From Chloroflexota bacterium (GTDB lineage: Bacteria > Chloroflexota > Limnocylindria > Limnocylindrales > Limnocylindraceae): a stretch of DNA of 16,040 nucleotides. Position numbers and translations under genes: made by a program. Location of the stretch: NCBI GenBank assembly GCA_009692905.1, contig SHYI01000012.1, positions 1-16,040 on the forward strand, given 5' to 3'. The notes under the pieces were generated by a model that was not told the DNA's origin, did not search any database, and saw nothing but the letters and a program-made list of their open reading frames with translations. Shown here one piece after another: positions 6,248 through 15,161 of the stretch (positions are counted from its first letter, which is position 1; every line of letters starts with the position of its first letter).

Positions 6248-7474
6248 ATGACGACTACCACCCCAACCCTGACGAGAAGGAGCCGTGCCGCGATCTACGC
6301 AGCGATCTTCCTCGCCTTTATCGACAACTTCGCCCTGTTGCCGGTGATTGGCCCGCGTGCTCAGGAGCTCGGTGGCACCCCACTCTTGGTCGGCATCGCC
6401 ATCGCCGCCTACTCGCTCGCCAACCTCGCCTTCAACCCGATCGGCGGCATCCTCGCCGACCGCATCGGCCGTCGTCGCGTCGTCGTTGCCGCCCTCATCA
6501 TTAGCCCCGTCGCCATCGCCATCTACGCCCTTGCCGATTCGCTGCCGCTCTTCCTACTCGCACGCGTGGTTCATGGCGCCTCTGGTGGCGTGCTCGCCGC
6601 GGCGCTCTTCGCCCTCCTCGGTGATGCTGCACCTATTGGCGAGCGCGGTCGAACGCTCGGCCGGGCTGGCGCACTCATCGGTATCGCTGCAGTCTTTGGT
6701 CCAGCATCGGCGGCACTCGTCTCTAACCTCTTTGATGTGAACGCCGTCTTCCTGGGCGTTGCCGCCTTTATCGCCATCGGCCTTGCCGGTGTCCTTCCGC
6801 TGCTCCCCGAAACGCTCGTGGTCACACCAGCCACGCGACCAACCGTTGGTGCATGGCGCCGCATTCTGAGCGAGCCGCGTGTGCGCGTTGCCCTGCTTGC
6901 AATCTTCGGACTTGAGGCGGCTGTTGGCACGGTGACCGGCTTCATTAAAGATGGCCTCATTCAGCGCGCGCTCGAAGAGGGACGCACGCAAGAGGCGGCA
7001 CTGCGATACGCAGCGGGGGCGAGTGGTGGCCTCTTTACGATCTTCGGCGTGATCGCCATCGCGCTCATGCTCAGTCGCATCTCGACACGTGTCGACAAGC
7101 GCGGACCTTTTGGTATCTCGCTGATTGGGCTCACCGCACTCGTTGGCGCACTGACGCTGCTCGCCATTAGCCCAACGTTCACCATCGACCTGGTGGCGAT
7201 GGTGCTCTACGGCATCGGGTATGGGCTGATCTTTCCGGCGGCGGCTGGGGCGATTGCAATTGCCAGTGCCCCCGAAGAGCGCGGTCGCGCGAACGGTGCA
7301 TTCAACTTCTCGTTTGACCTTGGGATCTCGACTGGGCCGATCCTCGGCGGCCTCGTCGCCACCGTGGCGATCGGAGTGACCCCGTTCGCTGGTGGGCTCG
7401 CCCTCGTCCTGCTCTCCCTCGCCCTTCTCCCCCTCGCCGCACGCGGCGCCACGCGGGGTACCGCGCGAGGCTGA
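6248..7474 (+). CDS. Major facilitator superfamily (MFS) transporter
   Basis: From ATG 6248 the protein has 408 residues and about 12 membrane spans, the standard MFS size. The loop 2-3 signature GGILADRIGRRRVVV (motif A, G-x-x-x-D-R-x-G-R-R) is clear at about 61-75. A related loop between helices 8 and 9 reads RISTRVDKRGPFG. PEERGRANGAFNFSFDLGIS near helix 11 is typical of drug/H+ antiporter-like members. The frame stays open upstream to 6119, but that stretch overlaps the divergent peptidase gene and is not hydrophobic. A weak -10-like GATGCT lies 6 bases before this ATG, consistent with leaderless expression. Export of drugs or metabolites is likely; the substrate is unknown. Confidence 0.9.
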   Translation: MTTTTPTLTRRSRAAIYAAIFLAFIDNFALLPVIGPRAQELGGTPLLVGIAIAAYSLANLAFNPIGGILADRIGRRRVVVAALIISPVAIAIYALADSLPLFLLARVVHGASGGVLAAALFALLGDAAPIGERGRTLGRAGALIGIAAVFGPASAALVSNLFDVNAVFLGVAAFIAIGLAGVLPLLPETLVVTPATRPTVGAWRRILSEPRVRVALLAIFGLEAAVGTVTGFIKDGLIQRALEEGRTQEAALRYAAGASGGLFTIFGVIAIALMLSRISTRVDKRGPFGISLIGLTALVGALTLLAISPTFTIDLVAMVLYGIGYGLIFPAAAGAIAIASAPEERGRANGAFNFSFDLGISTGPILGGLVATVAIGVTPFAGGLALVLLSLALLPLAARGATRGTARG

Positions 7475-7489
7475 GGCTGGAGCGGCTGA

Positions 7490-7495
7490 TACACT
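7490..7495 (+). promoter_or_regulatory. -10 element TACACT for tRNA-Ala(GGC)
   Basis: TACACT ends 10 bases before the tRNA, much like TATTCT before the other tRNA-Ala. Both are followed within two bases by CGCTCC. It lies 15 bases past the MFS stop. No clear -35 is seen. The transcript may continue into leuS. Confidence 0.5.
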
Positions 7496-7505
7496 CGCTC
7501 CCCTT

Positions 7506-7581
<76 letters not shown>

Positions 7582-7623
7582 AGCCGCCAAATGGCGTGCT
7601 TCGGAAGGAGAGGAGCCCCACCC

Positions 7624-10182
7624 GTGGCCGAGCAAGACGAGCGACTCGAGCGGTACAACCCGACCGAGATTGAGCCGCGCTGGCAGCGCCGCTGGGAAGA
7701 GCTTGGGCTCCACACCACCGACCTCACCGACACGAGCAAGCCCCACTACTACCTGCTCACGATGTGGCCCTACCCGTCGGGCGACCTGCACATTGGCCAC
7801 TGGTATGTAAAGACCCCAACCGACGCCATCGCGCGCTACAAGCGCATGCAGGGCTTCAACGTCTTCTACCCGGTCGGCTTTGATGCCTTCGGCCTCCCCG
7901 CCGAGAACGCCGCTATCAAGCGCAAGATTCATCCGCGCGAATGGACGGTCGCCAACATGGAGAAGATGCGCCTCCAGTTCCGCATGATGGGCGCCTCATT
8001 CGACTGGAACGCCGAGGTCGTCACCTGCGACCCGATCTACTTCCGCTGGAACCAGTGGATCTTCCTCAAGTTCTACGAGAAGGGTGTCGCCTATCGCAAG
8101 CAGGCGCCAGTCGACTGGTGCCCCTCGTGCCAAGTCACCCTCGCGCGCGAACAGGTAGAAGGTGTTGATCGCATCTGCTGGCGCTGCTCCACCCAGGTCA
8201 CCAAGCGCGACCTCACACAGTGGTTCTTCAAGATCACCGACTACGCCGACGAACTTCTCTCATTTGAGGGGCTGAGCTGGCCAGAACCGATTCGCACGAT
8301 GCAGACAAATTGGATCGGTCGCTCCGAAGGTGCCGAGGTCGACTTCACCGTTGCACCTGCGGCACATCATGCCGGCGGTGAGAAGCTGCGCGTCTTCACC
8401 ACGCGCCCCGACACGCTCTACGGCGCAACCTTCATGGTGCTCGCACCTGAACATGATTTGGTTGACACCATCACCACGCCAGAGCAGCGCGCCGCAGTCA
8501 CCATCTACATTGAGGCGACGAAGCGCAAGACCGAGATTGATCGACTCACCACCAAAAAAGAGAAGAGTGGTGTCGCCACCGGTGCGTTCGCCATTAATCC
8601 GGTGAACGGCGAGAAGGTTCCAGTCTGGATCGCCGACTACGTGCTCGCCGGTTACGGCACGGGCGCGATCATGGCGGTGCCAGCGCATGACGAGCGCGAC
8701 TACGAGTTCGCCCAACAGTTCGGCCTGCCGATCATTCCCGTGGTGGCGCCAGCAAACTTGGCCGCTACACCAAACGACGTACCGCTCCCTTACGTTGAGA
8801 AGGCTGATGGTGCCGCCGTTGCCGTGAACAGCCCAGCCTGGAACGGCGCCGCCTGGCCAGCGTCGCTCACTAAGGCGATCGCCCACCTCACCAGCACCAA
8901 GACGGGCGAGAAGAAGGTCACCTACCGGCTGCGCGATTGGCTGATCAGCCGTCAGCGCTACTGGGGGACACCGATTCCCATCATTCACTGCGCTACCTGT
9001 GGCCCGGTCGGCGTGCCAGTAGAGCAGCTCCCCGTCACCCTCCCTGACGACGTCGACTTCAAGGCGACCGGCGAGTCGCCACTGAAGACCGCCACCGCGT
9101 GGCTCAACGTGCCCTGCCCGAAGTGCGGCGGCCCTGGCCAGCGCGAGACCGACACGATGGACACCTTCGTCGATTCGTCGTGGTACTGGTACCGCTACTT
9201 GGCGCCAAAGAACGAACTCGGGCCAGTGGATCGCAAGCTCGTTGATGCCTGGTGCCCAGTCGACCAGTACACCGGCGGTGCCGAGCATGCTGTGATGCAC
9301 CTGCTCTACTCGCGCTTCTTCACCAAGGCGATGCGTGACCTTGGGTTAATCGGTGAATCAGAGCCGTTCACGCGCCTCTTCAATCAGGGGCAGATCCTTG
9401 GCGCCGACGGCGAGCGTATGTCGAAGTCGCGCGGCAACGTGCAAGACCCCGACGAACTCGTCAACCGACACGGCGCCGACGCGGTGCGACTCTTCTTGAT
9501 GTTCATGGGTCCGTGGGATCAGGGCGGCGCCTGGTCGTCGAGCGGCATCAGCGGCATGGTGCGCTTCCTTGGCCGCATCTGGACGCTCGCACTCGATCCA
9601 CACGGCAAGGAGCCGGGTGATCCGAACTCTGGCGTTCTGCCAGAGGGCCAGGATCAGGCGGCGGGTGAAGCTGCCGTGCGTCGCGCAGCGCACAAGGCGC
9701 TCGGCGGCGTCGGAACCGACATTGAGGCCTTCCGCTTCAATACTGCGGTCGCCAAGCTCATGGAACTCGCCAACGCGCTCTTCCCGTATCGCGGCGGCCC
9801 CGTGGCTGGCACCGCGGCGTGGAACGAGGCGATTCACTATCTGCTCGCCGGCATCGCCCCAATGGCGCCGCACCTCGCCGACGAGATGCACAGCCGCGTG
9901 CAGGCGGCCGCGGGCATCAGCACCAGCGACCCGCGCTGGACCTCGATCCATCAGTGCGCATGGCCAACCGTCGACACCAGCCTGCTCACCGAGAGCACCC
10001 GTGAGCTGCCGGTGCAGGTGAACGGCAAGCTGCGCGACAAGCTCACCGTGAGTGCCACCGCGACCGAGGCCGAGATCGAAGCGCTCGCCCTCGCCTCACC
10101 AAAGGTGCAGCTCGCCCTTGAGGGGCGCGCACCGAAGAAGGTGATCCACGCCGGCGGGCGCCTCGTCAATATCGTCGGTTAG
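7624..10182 (+). CDS. leuS: Leucyl-tRNA synthetase
   Basis: The protein has 852 residues, full length for bacterial LeuRS. GTG 7624 is chosen because GGAGAGGAG precedes it; the longer open frame runs back through the tRNA and is spurious. It charges tRNA-Leu with leucine in the cytoplasm. Landmarks in order are [13 protein letters not shown] (HIGH at 56-59), the zinc-binding insertion CPSC (166-169) with CWRCS, the CP1 editing domain with [12 protein letters not shown] (from 259) and [19 protein letters not shown], where the conserved Asp blocks misacylation, and the second zinc-like CATCG/CPKCG pair. [13 protein letters not shown], the class-I KMSKS loop as [10 protein letters not shown] (598-602) and a C-terminal domain with [16 protein letters not shown] follow. 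All key residues are intact. It follows tRNA-Ala(GGC) by 42 bases and is convergent with the next gene. Confidence 0.98.
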   Translation: MAEQDERLERYNPTEIEPRWQRRWEELGLHTTDLTDTSKPHYYLLTMWPYPSGDLHIGHWYVKTPTDAIARYKRMQGFNVFYPVGFDAFGLPAENAAIKRKIHPREWTVANMEKMRLQFRMMGASFDWNAEVVTCDPIYFRWNQWIFLKFYEKGVAYRKQAPVDWCPSCQVTLAREQVEGVDRICWRCSTQVTKRDLTQWFFKITDYADELLSFEGLSWPEPIRTMQTNWIGRSEGAEVDFTVAPAAHHAGGEKLRVFTTRPDTLYGATFMVLAPEHDLVDTITTPEQRAAVTIYIEATKRKTEIDRLTTKKEKSGVATGAFAINPVNGEKVPVWIADYVLAGYGTGAIMAVPAHDERDYEFAQQFGLPIIPVVAPANLAATPNDVPLPYVEKADGAAVAVNSPAWNGAAWPASLTKAIAHLTSTKTGEKKVTYRLRDWLISRQRYWGTPIPIIHCATCGPVGVPVEQLPVTLPDDVDFKATGESPLKTATAWLNVPCPKCGGPGQRETDTMDTFVDSSWYWYRYLAPKNELGPVDRKLVDAWCPVDQYTGGAEHAVMHLLYSRFFTKAMRDLGLIGESEPFTRLFNQGQILGADGERMSKSRGNVQDPDELVNRHGADAVRLFLMFMGPWDQGGAWSSSGISGMVRFLGRIWTLALDPHGKEPGDPNSGVLPEGQDQAAGEAAVRRAAHKALGGVGTDIEAFRFNTAVAKLMELANALFPYRGGPVAGTAAWNEAIHYLLAGIAPMAPHLADEMHSRVQAAAGISTSDPRWTSIHQCAWPTVDTSLLTESTRELPVQVNGKLRDKLTVSATATEAEIEALALASPKVQLALEGRAPKKVIHAGGRLVNIVG

Positions 10183-10190
10183 CGAACGGT

Positions 10191-10203
10191 GCAGCCGCGC
10201 TGC
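10191..10203. terminator. Short hairpin between convergent leuS and the membrane-anchored protein gene
   Basis: GCAGC-CGC-GCTGC forms a 5-bp stem in the 32-base gap between the two stop codons. It lacks a T run on either strand, so it is a weak candidate for a bidirectional terminator. Confidence 0.3.
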
Positions 10204-10214
10204 GCAACCGGCAG

Positions 10215-10841
10215 CTAGTTCGCGAGAAGCGCCAGCATCGCCGTAACGTCAACGGTTGCGGTCATCACCGTTCCGTCGGCCCCAGGCGTCAAGACGATGT
10301 CGCTCATTGGGAGCCCTGCAGTCGCATCAGACCCTTCGATCTTTCCATCCTTGATCGCTGCTGCGAGCGCTTGAGCAAGCTCATTGGGGATCGTTCCGGT
10401 CAGTGCGGCCGTCTTATCGGTGCCGATCACGGTCAGATCCGCAAACGAAGAGAAGGTGTCCGCCGTCATCGTGAAGCGCGTCCCCTCAGGGAGAACGATC
10501 GTCCCCGAATTGGCGCCGGCCATCAGGCCGTTGACGTCGTCAATACCGAAGCCACCAAACTCAAAGACAAGATTGGTCGCCATCAAGTTGCCACCACCTA
10601 CCGAGGCAGGGAGTGTTGGGAGGGTGATCTTCGCGCCATCGGCGCGGATCTCTACGATCGCGCCTTCTAGGCCCGCGGCCTGAAGCTGCTCAGAGGCGAG
10701 CTTGTTGATCGCGGGGGTGACAACGAGGACCCACGCGCCAACGAGGAGGCCGGCGATAACGCCGAGGGCGATGAGGAACTTGCGCTTCTTGCTCATCTTC
10801 TTCTTCGGCTGTGTCTCGCTGTCAGCAGTTTCCTTGGCCAC
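10215..10841 (-). CDS. Membrane-anchored extracytoplasmic protein, DUF2993-like at best
   Basis: The protein has 208 residues from GTG 10841, with GAGGT 7 bases before the start. A Lys-rich cytoplasmic start (QPKKKMSKKRK) precedes one membrane span (FLIALGVIAGLLVGAWVLVV, about 22-41). The remainder is an outside domain of alternating beta-type strands, for example GAIVEIRADGAKITLPTLP and TVMTATVDVTAMLALL. The layout (anchor, a helix NKLASEQLQAAGLEG, then beta repeats) faintly resembles DUF2993/LmeA-like lipid-binding proteins, but I see no diagnostic motif and do not assign it. It contains no Cys, His-rich site or obvious catalytic residues. It is convergent with leuS and divergent from the oxidoreductase gene across 131 bases. 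Confidence 0.72.
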   Translation of the reverse strand: MAKETADSETQPKKKMSKKRKFLIALGVIAGLLVGAWVLVVTPAINKLASEQLQAAGLEGAIVEIRADGAKITLPTLPASVGGGNLMATNLVFEFGGFGIDDVNGLMAGANSGTIVLPEGTRFTMTADTFSSFADLTVIGTDKTAALTGTIPNELAQALAAAIKDGKIEGSDATAGLPMSDIVLTPGADGTVMTATVDVTAMLALLAN

Positions 10842-10972
10842 AATGCACCTCTAACTGGCGGGCTGAACCAGATTCCCTGGTTGACAGTTGGCACACTCTA
10901 CGCGAGCGCCACGCAACGGAGTAGGCTGGGCGCAACGCGGCGGCCTGCCGCAGGGGTTGAGGAGGGTTCATC

Positions 10973-11911
10973 GTGGGTGAGGTCAAGATTGGCGCGCTGG
11001 TATGGCCGCAGTTCACCGAGTGGAAGTCGGTCAAGTCGATGGGTGTGACCGCTGATCGCGTGGGTTTCGACACCCTCTGGACCTGGGACCACATGTACCC
11101 AATCATCGGCAACCCGAACGGCCCCATGTTCGAAGGCTGGTCAACGCTGGTTTCGTGGGCCGAGAACACCTCAAGGATTCGCATCGGCCTCATGGTCGGT
11201 GCCAACACCTTCCGCGAGCCAACCCTCACGGCGAAGCTCGCCACCACCCTCGACCACATCTCCAACGGTCGCGCCATCCTTGGTGTGGGTGCCGCCTGGT
11301 TCGAAGAGGAGCACGAGCACTTCGGCCTGAACTTTGGTGATGGCTTTCCAGAGCGCCTGCGCTGGCTCGGCGAGGCACTGCCAATCATGCGCGGCATGCT
11401 CGACGGCACCGAACCAACCGCGACCGGTCCGCGCTACAAGGCGAAGACGGTGCGCAACCTTCCGCTGCCAATTCAGAAGCACCTGCCGATTCTGATCGGC
11501 GGCGGCGGCGAGCAGGTCACCCTCAAGCTCGTGGCTAAGTACGGCGACGCCAACAACGTGAGCGGCACGCCTGAGCAGGTCGCACACAAGGAAGAGGTGC
11601 TGCTGAAGCACTGCGAGACCCTTGGCCGCGATCCCGGCACGATCGACCGCACCATTGGCATTGGCAACGTGGTGATTCGTAACGATGCCGCCGAGGCACT
11701 GCGCATCCACAAAGCCCAGTTCGCCGCGAACGGCATTGAGCCAGCCTGGGAGAACCAGCCAGTCGGCTCCGTTGATCAGGTCGTGGAGCACCTCGCTCCG
11801 TACCTAAAGATCGGCTACCGCCACCTGATCGCCGGCTTCTCTACCCCGCACGATGAGGAGTCGATGATCCGCTTCGCTGAAGAGGTGCTGCCGAAGCTGA
11901 AGCAGATCTGA
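10973..11911 (+). CDS. LLM-class F420-dependent oxidoreductase
   Basis: The protein has 312 residues from GTG 10973, with GAGGAGG 7 bases upstream as ribosome site. It is a luciferase-like (beta/alpha)8 barrel. Family hallmarks are DTLWTWDHMYPIIGNPNGP, EGWSTLVSWAENTSRIRIG, LMVGANTFREPTLTAKLATT, LDHISNGRAILGVGAAWFEEEH and LPILIGGGGEQVTLKLVAKY. These strongly match the coenzyme F420-dependent branch, in which a barrel Asp/Trp pair and the GANTFR loop contact the deazaflavin. It probably carries out hydride transfer between F420 and an unknown substrate in the cytoplasm. This implies that the organism makes F420; no F420 biosynthesis gene is in view. A TTGACA (10881-10886) lies upstream but without a well-spaced -10. 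It is the last gene of high-GC character before the restriction island. Confidence 0.92.
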   Translation: MGEVKIGALVWPQFTEWKSVKSMGVTADRVGFDTLWTWDHMYPIIGNPNGPMFEGWSTLVSWAENTSRIRIGLMVGANTFREPTLTAKLATTLDHISNGRAILGVGAAWFEEEHEHFGLNFGDGFPERLRWLGEALPIMRGMLDGTEPTATGPRYKAKTVRNLPLPIQKHLPILIGGGGEQVTLKLVAKYGDANNVSGTPEQVAHKEEVLLKHCETLGRDPGTIDRTIGIGNVVIRNDAAEALRIHKAQFAANGIEPAWENQPVGSVDQVVEHLAPYLKIGYRHLIAGFSTPHDEESMIRFAEEVLPKLKQI

Positions 11912-11993
11912 TAATGAAGAGATAGATCGTCTGGTCACCCTGCTTCGCATACCCAGCAACAGGATCTGTGCGCAGTCTCGCTGAGGAAGAAGT

Positions 11994-11999
11994 TAGAAT
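11994..11999 (+). promoter_or_regulatory. -10 element TAGAAT for the leaderless endonuclease gene
   Basis: TAGAAT is followed by CAGGTT and then ATG 12006, the 6-base spacing seen at other genes. The AGG inside the gap is too close to the ATG to act as a ribosome site. The 88 bases before this element show nothing else I can name. Confidence 0.55.
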
Positions 12000-12005
12000 C
12001 AGGTT

Positions 12006-13187
12006 ATGGCTCTAGTTGATCAAGTTGTACTCAGCAGCGCTCAGCGAAAGAACTTGACTTCTTTTGCATCTCGCTATGGTCGGGTAGCACTACTGCATGT
12101 CACTTCGACGATGTTTGCAAAAAGCATTGCGGATGCCCATTGGACAATTAGGGATCTGTTTCGTTCCAGCGGTTTCCACGACTACGCAACCCAAGAAGTT
12201 GGCCCTAGCAATAAAGTCTTAAGGCACTGCACAATAATTCAGGGTTCCACAGCGACACGCGCAGAGATTTCTCTATACAGACCGCAGACTAAGCAGGGGG
12301 ACCCAAGGCTTTGGATTTACTCCCTCCAGCGATTTGCTATGGCGGGAGACACTCTTGCGCTTGCGGTAATCAACGGCGATCTCTATGTGGGTAATCTGAA
12401 TGGAACTCCAATCCCTGCCCCGTCCATGCTCTTAGGCGGTGCTGCTGCGCCATGGGCAAGTAAGGAGGCGTGTGAACTATTAGAGCGTGTGACTCAACTT
12501 GCTTCCCGCGGGCCAATCCTTCAAATTGGAAAGCACGATCCGTCTGTCGGAATATCGATTGAACATGCGCTCGGGATAGACCAGAATTCATCAAAGCTTC
12601 CAGACTATCTGGGCACTGTTGAGATCAAAGCTGCGCGGACAAACCGTCCCTCTTCAGCTACGACGCGAAAACAACTTTTTGCGCAAGTTCCGGACTGGAA
12701 CCTTTCGGAATGTAAAAGCATCCGATCGTTCTTGGCAGCCTATGGTTACGAAAGAAACGGGGTACGGCGGCTAACTTGCACAGTTGATGCAAAACGCCAA
12801 AATTCACAGGGCCTGTGGCTGCAACTTGCTGATTCTGGAAAGTCGTTAGTGGAATTCTACAAGCCTACAATGGCTCCCGCTCTGAAATGGGAACTCGCAA
12901 CGCTCCAGCAGCGGCTCGAGGATAAGCATCATGAAACGTTTTGGGTGCGCATGGATGAATGCATGTTAAAGGGTAAGCCGGCCTTCAACATCCTTGGAAT
13001 TGATCACACTGGTCCGCCTGCCTCGCAGCTCTTTGGCGCCCTTGTTGCTGAAGGCCAAATCACCCTCGATCATCTGATCAAGGATTCTCCAAGGGGTGTA
13101 ACGGAACGTGGTCCAAGTTTTAAGATCACACCCGTCGGTCATGAGGTGCTGTTTCCAATCCGAGCGCGCTATTTGCTATCGGAATAG
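12006..13187 (+). CDS. MvaI/BcnI-family type II restriction endonuclease with an N-terminal extension
   Basis: The protein has 393 residues, longer than the roughly 240 of MvaI or BcnI. The nuclease part (about 170-393) shows GISIEHALGI, PDYLGTVEIKAAR with PD-(D/E)XK residues D200, E206 and K208, then QLFAQVPDW, a YGYERNGVRRL strand and QNSQGLWLQL. This order fits the MvaI/BcnI family, whose known members cut CCWGG or CCSGG. The N-terminal 150 residues contain LYRPQTKQGDPRLWIYSLQRF and GDTLALAVINGDLYVGNL, somewhat like the effector-binding B3-type domain of EcoRII-N; this is tentative. It should cut unmodified foreign DNA, with the convergent C5 methyltransferase protecting the host. The two genes overlap tail to tail by 19 bases. 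Base use is AT-shifted, suggesting acquisition by transfer. Confidence 0.85.
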   Translation: MALVDQVVLSSAQRKNLTSFASRYGRVALLHVTSTMFAKSIADAHWTIRDLFRSSGFHDYATQEVGPSNKVLRHCTIIQGSTATRAEISLYRPQTKQGDPRLWIYSLQRFAMAGDTLALAVINGDLYVGNLNGTPIPAPSMLLGGAAAPWASKEACELLERVTQLASRGPILQIGKHDPSVGISIEHALGIDQNSSKLPDYLGTVEIKAARTNRPSSATTRKQLFAQVPDWNLSECKSIRSFLAAYGYERNGVRRLTCTVDAKRQNSQGLWLQLADSGKSLVEFYKPTMAPALKWELATLQQRLEDKHHETFWVRMDECMLKGKPAFNILGIDHTGPPASQLFGALVAEGQITLDHLIKDSPRGVTERGPSFKITPVGHEVLFPIRARYLLSE

Positions 13188-14446
13188 CCCAACAGTTTTT
13201 TGAGATGCTGCCCCACTGCGTGCGCCATCAGCACGGGCACTGCATTCCCAATCTGCGTGTACCGTGGCAGGTCGCGTAGCCAAACTCCCGCGCTGGGGTC
13301 ACCAGCGCGCCTGCGCCCGCCTGTTGTGCGCTTTCCGTGAAATTGGTACCAGTCGGGAAATGTTTGGAGGCGCGCCCACTCTCTTACCGTTAAAACTCGC
13401 GGCTGTGAAAAATGAACGTAGTCGTCAGCGAGCGATGTCGCTGTGATGGTTGGCCCAGCCGGACCCCACCTTTCTGGCAACAACCGCTGGGCGAACTTTT
13501 TGGTCTGATCAGCGGCCTTGATTTTCCCGTTATGCGCAAGCATGTATTCAAATTTATCGATTACTCGTTGGGAGTGGGCGTTGTAATCCTGCTCAGTAAC
13601 GGGATCTCCCAACCTCGCTACCGTTCCATTAGTGGACGTTCGCAAGGCCCTTTGAAAATCATTACTCGCGGGATTTACGTATGACGCTGTTGATCCCCCT
13701 GGCGACCAATTTGGATCAACTAGATCCCCAAGGAGATCTATAAGATCAGGAGCATGATTTGTTGGTTCTGGTAATGCACCAGAAGCCCTCTTATCCAGCT
13801 CGGGAATGAAACCTACGTCGTCTCTAATGCCCACAAGCAAAATCCGTGGTCGATTTTGCGGAACGCCATACTCACGCGCATGCACTAAGCTGTGGAAGAG
13901 CCGGTAGCGGTGTCTTCCACGACCGACAACCACCTCAATATCCGCAAATGTTTTCTGAACTGCTTCCCAAATTTCCCCTGCATCGCCAGCAGGTGTCCAC
14001 CTTGACTGCAAAAGGCCGCGCACATTTTCGAATAGGAACAGTTTTGGCGCCACGACACGAACTACAGTTGCCATCTCCCGATATAGATGATTAGAAGGAA
14101 TATCCAATTTCTTTAAGTCGGTGAACGTTCGCCTGTGGCCGATCCCGCTGTAGCCTTGGCAAGGGGGGCCGCCTGCCACCATGTCAATTTCACCATGTTC
14201 ATTCTTCAACCGCTTAGTTAAGGCTTCTAGTGCCCCAGATTTCTGAGTTAGATCCAAGATGTCATTCACATGATTGATTGGCTTCTGGAGCTCGCCATCT
14301 GATCGATTTTGTAGATAGGTTTGCATTGCATCGGGATGCAACTCGTTGACAAAAATGGGCCTGAACCCAGCGTACTCAAGCCCTAATGATAGTCCGCCAC
14401 AACCAGCAAAAAGGTCAATCAGTGTTGGGCGCTTTACAGGACTCAT
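13169..14446 (-). CDS. DNA (cytosine-5) methyltransferase of the restriction-modification system
   Basis: From ATG 14446 the protein has 425 residues; the frame opens 9 codons earlier with TTG, which I reject because TAAAAT lies 7 bases before this ATG. All main C5-methyltransferase motifs are present: I DLFAGCGGLSLGLEYAGF (SAM binding, 11-28), IV GGPPCQGYSG with catalytic Cys96, VI ENVRGLL (E140), VIII QNRPRILLVGIRD (197-209), IX near RWGPAGPTITAT, and X QIGNAVPVLMAHAVGQHL. The region between VIII and IX (about 215-345) is the target-recognition domain. It methylates cytosine C5 at the site cut by the partner enzyme. Its stop lies inside the endonuclease 3' end (19-base overlap). The PD-(D/E)XK-like gene lies directly upstream with 42 bases between. 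The exact target sequence cannot be read by eye. Confidence 0.96.
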   Translation of the reverse strand: MSPVKRPTLIDLFAGCGGLSLGLEYAGFRPIFVNELHPDAMQTYLQNRSDGELQKPINHVNDILDLTQKSGALEALTKRLKNEHGEIDMVAGGPPCQGYSGIGHRRTFTDLKKLDIPSNHLYREMATVVRVVAPKLFLFENVRGLLQSRWTPAGDAGEIWEAVQKTFADIEVVVGRGRHRYRLFHSLVHAREYGVPQNRPRILLVGIRDDVGFIPELDKRASGALPEPTNHAPDLIDLLGDLVDPNWSPGGSTASYVNPASNDFQRALRTSTNGTVARLGDPVTEQDYNAHSQRVIDKFEYMLAHNGKIKAADQTKKFAQRLLPERWGPAGPTITATSLADDYVHFSQPRVLTVREWARLQTFPDWYQFHGKRTTGGRRRAGDPSAGVWLRDLPRYTQIGNAVPVLMAHAVGQHLKKLLGYSDSK

Positions 14447-14453
14447 GTAGCGT

Positions 14454-14459
14454 ATTTTA
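14454..14459 (-). promoter_or_regulatory. -10 element TAAAAT for the methyltransferase
   Basis: On the leftward strand TAAAAT is followed by 7 bases and then ATG 14446, again suggesting a leaderless mRNA. A separate promoter would let the methyltransferase be made independently of the upstream gene. Confidence 0.5.
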
Positions 14460-14488
14460 CACCAATAATCCAAAAAGTCCAGGCGATC

Positions 14489-15070
14489 CTAGCCTGCCTT
14501 ACTTTTCAGAATCTCTAGACCCCTAAGTTGCTCAATTTTTATGTTTCGCATGGCTGTCCATGCTCCGCGCCCGCTTCCCAACGTAGAACCTAGCTCTACT
14601 TCATATGACAATTGCTCAAACTCTTGGCAAGAAATAGCCCCTAATACTGCAACTTCTGCAATTGCATTTCGCTGCTTCGTTGGGTTCAGTACTGAGGTAA
14701 ACACGTAGAAATCTACGCGCTGGTGACTCTCGTTGTACTGCGGTCTTGATGCTTCAAAGCCTACCCTAGGTCGAACGCTCCGCTGCTTTGACTTGACTTC
14801 TACTAGGGCTCCGCTTTCCAGCACATAATCCGCGACTGTGGATCTATCGGCGATACGCCGGAGCGGTATAGAGAGCTTCTCGCAAGTTAATTCAAATGCA
14901 GCTTCGCCGATAGCGCCAATGATTCGGGCATCAATGCCTCGGTGGCTATTCTGCAGTGGCTGATCGTGGAAGACAATTCTGGCGCGGGCCTTAATGGCAT
15001 CGTCGTACTTAAATGTGAGGACATAAGGGAGAAGGTCTTGGGCAGACCTTTGGGAGTTGTTCTCATCCAT
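14489..15070 (-). CDS. PD-(D/E)XK nuclease-like protein of unknown family beside the methyltransferase
   Basis: The protein has 193 residues from ATG 15070; TTG 15082 is a possible earlier start. It carries an apparent PD-(D/E)XK core: GAIGEAAFELTCEKL (52-66, helix with conserved Glu), then VADYVLESGALVEVKSKQR, where D81, E91 and K93 would form the metal site, then FEASRPQYNESHQRVDFYVF (an R-x-Q-Y-N and D-F-Y-V-F strand). This order resembles small phage and restriction-associated nucleases, but it is not Vsr (no matching motif) and I cannot name a family. It lies 42 bases upstream of the methyltransferase on the same strand and shares the island's AT-rich base use. It might be a second restriction nuclease, a repair enzyme for deaminated m5C, or a subunit of the endonuclease. 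Confidence is high for the gene, moderate for the fold. Confidence 0.75.
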   Translation of the reverse strand: MDENNSQRSAQDLLPYVLTFKYDDAIKARARIVFHDQPLQNSHRGIDARIIGAIGEAAFELTCEKLSIPLRRIADRSTVADYVLESGALVEVKSKQRSVRPRVGFEASRPQYNESHQRVDFYVFTSVLNPTKQRNAIAEVAVLGAISCQEFEQLSYEVELGSTLGSGRGAWTAMRNIKIEQLRGLEILKSKAG

Positions 15071-15161
15071 TTGATTGTTCAATTGTGCTCTCTTTCTTGG
15101 TAAGAAGGTGCGCCATCGTGACGATTTGTTCTTTCACCTGCTGATGCTGAGTTCTATTCAT
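15063..15161 (-). CDS. Possible 32-residue leader ORF before the nuclease-like gene
   Basis: The ORF reads MNRTQHQQVKEQIVTMAHLL and ends TKKESTIEQSNG: polar, Gln/Lys-rich and probably helical. A ribosome-like AGGATA touches the ATG. Its TGA overlaps the ATG of the next gene by 8 bases, which would allow translational coupling. The frame stays open upstream to 15350, but that part looks random. No family is recognised, and it may be non-coding. Confidence 0.3.
   Translation of the reverse strand: MNRTQHQQVKEQIVTMAHLLTKKESTIEQSNG

Noticed and set aside
8260..9300. Leftward 346-codon frame opposite leuS
   Set aside because: Leucyl-tRNA synthetase is complete on the other strand and the antisense product shows no domain.
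14447..14473. Nine-codon N-terminal extension of the methyltransferase from TTG
   Set aside because: The TAAAAT -10 lies inside it, and motif I already begins near residue 10 from ATG 14446.
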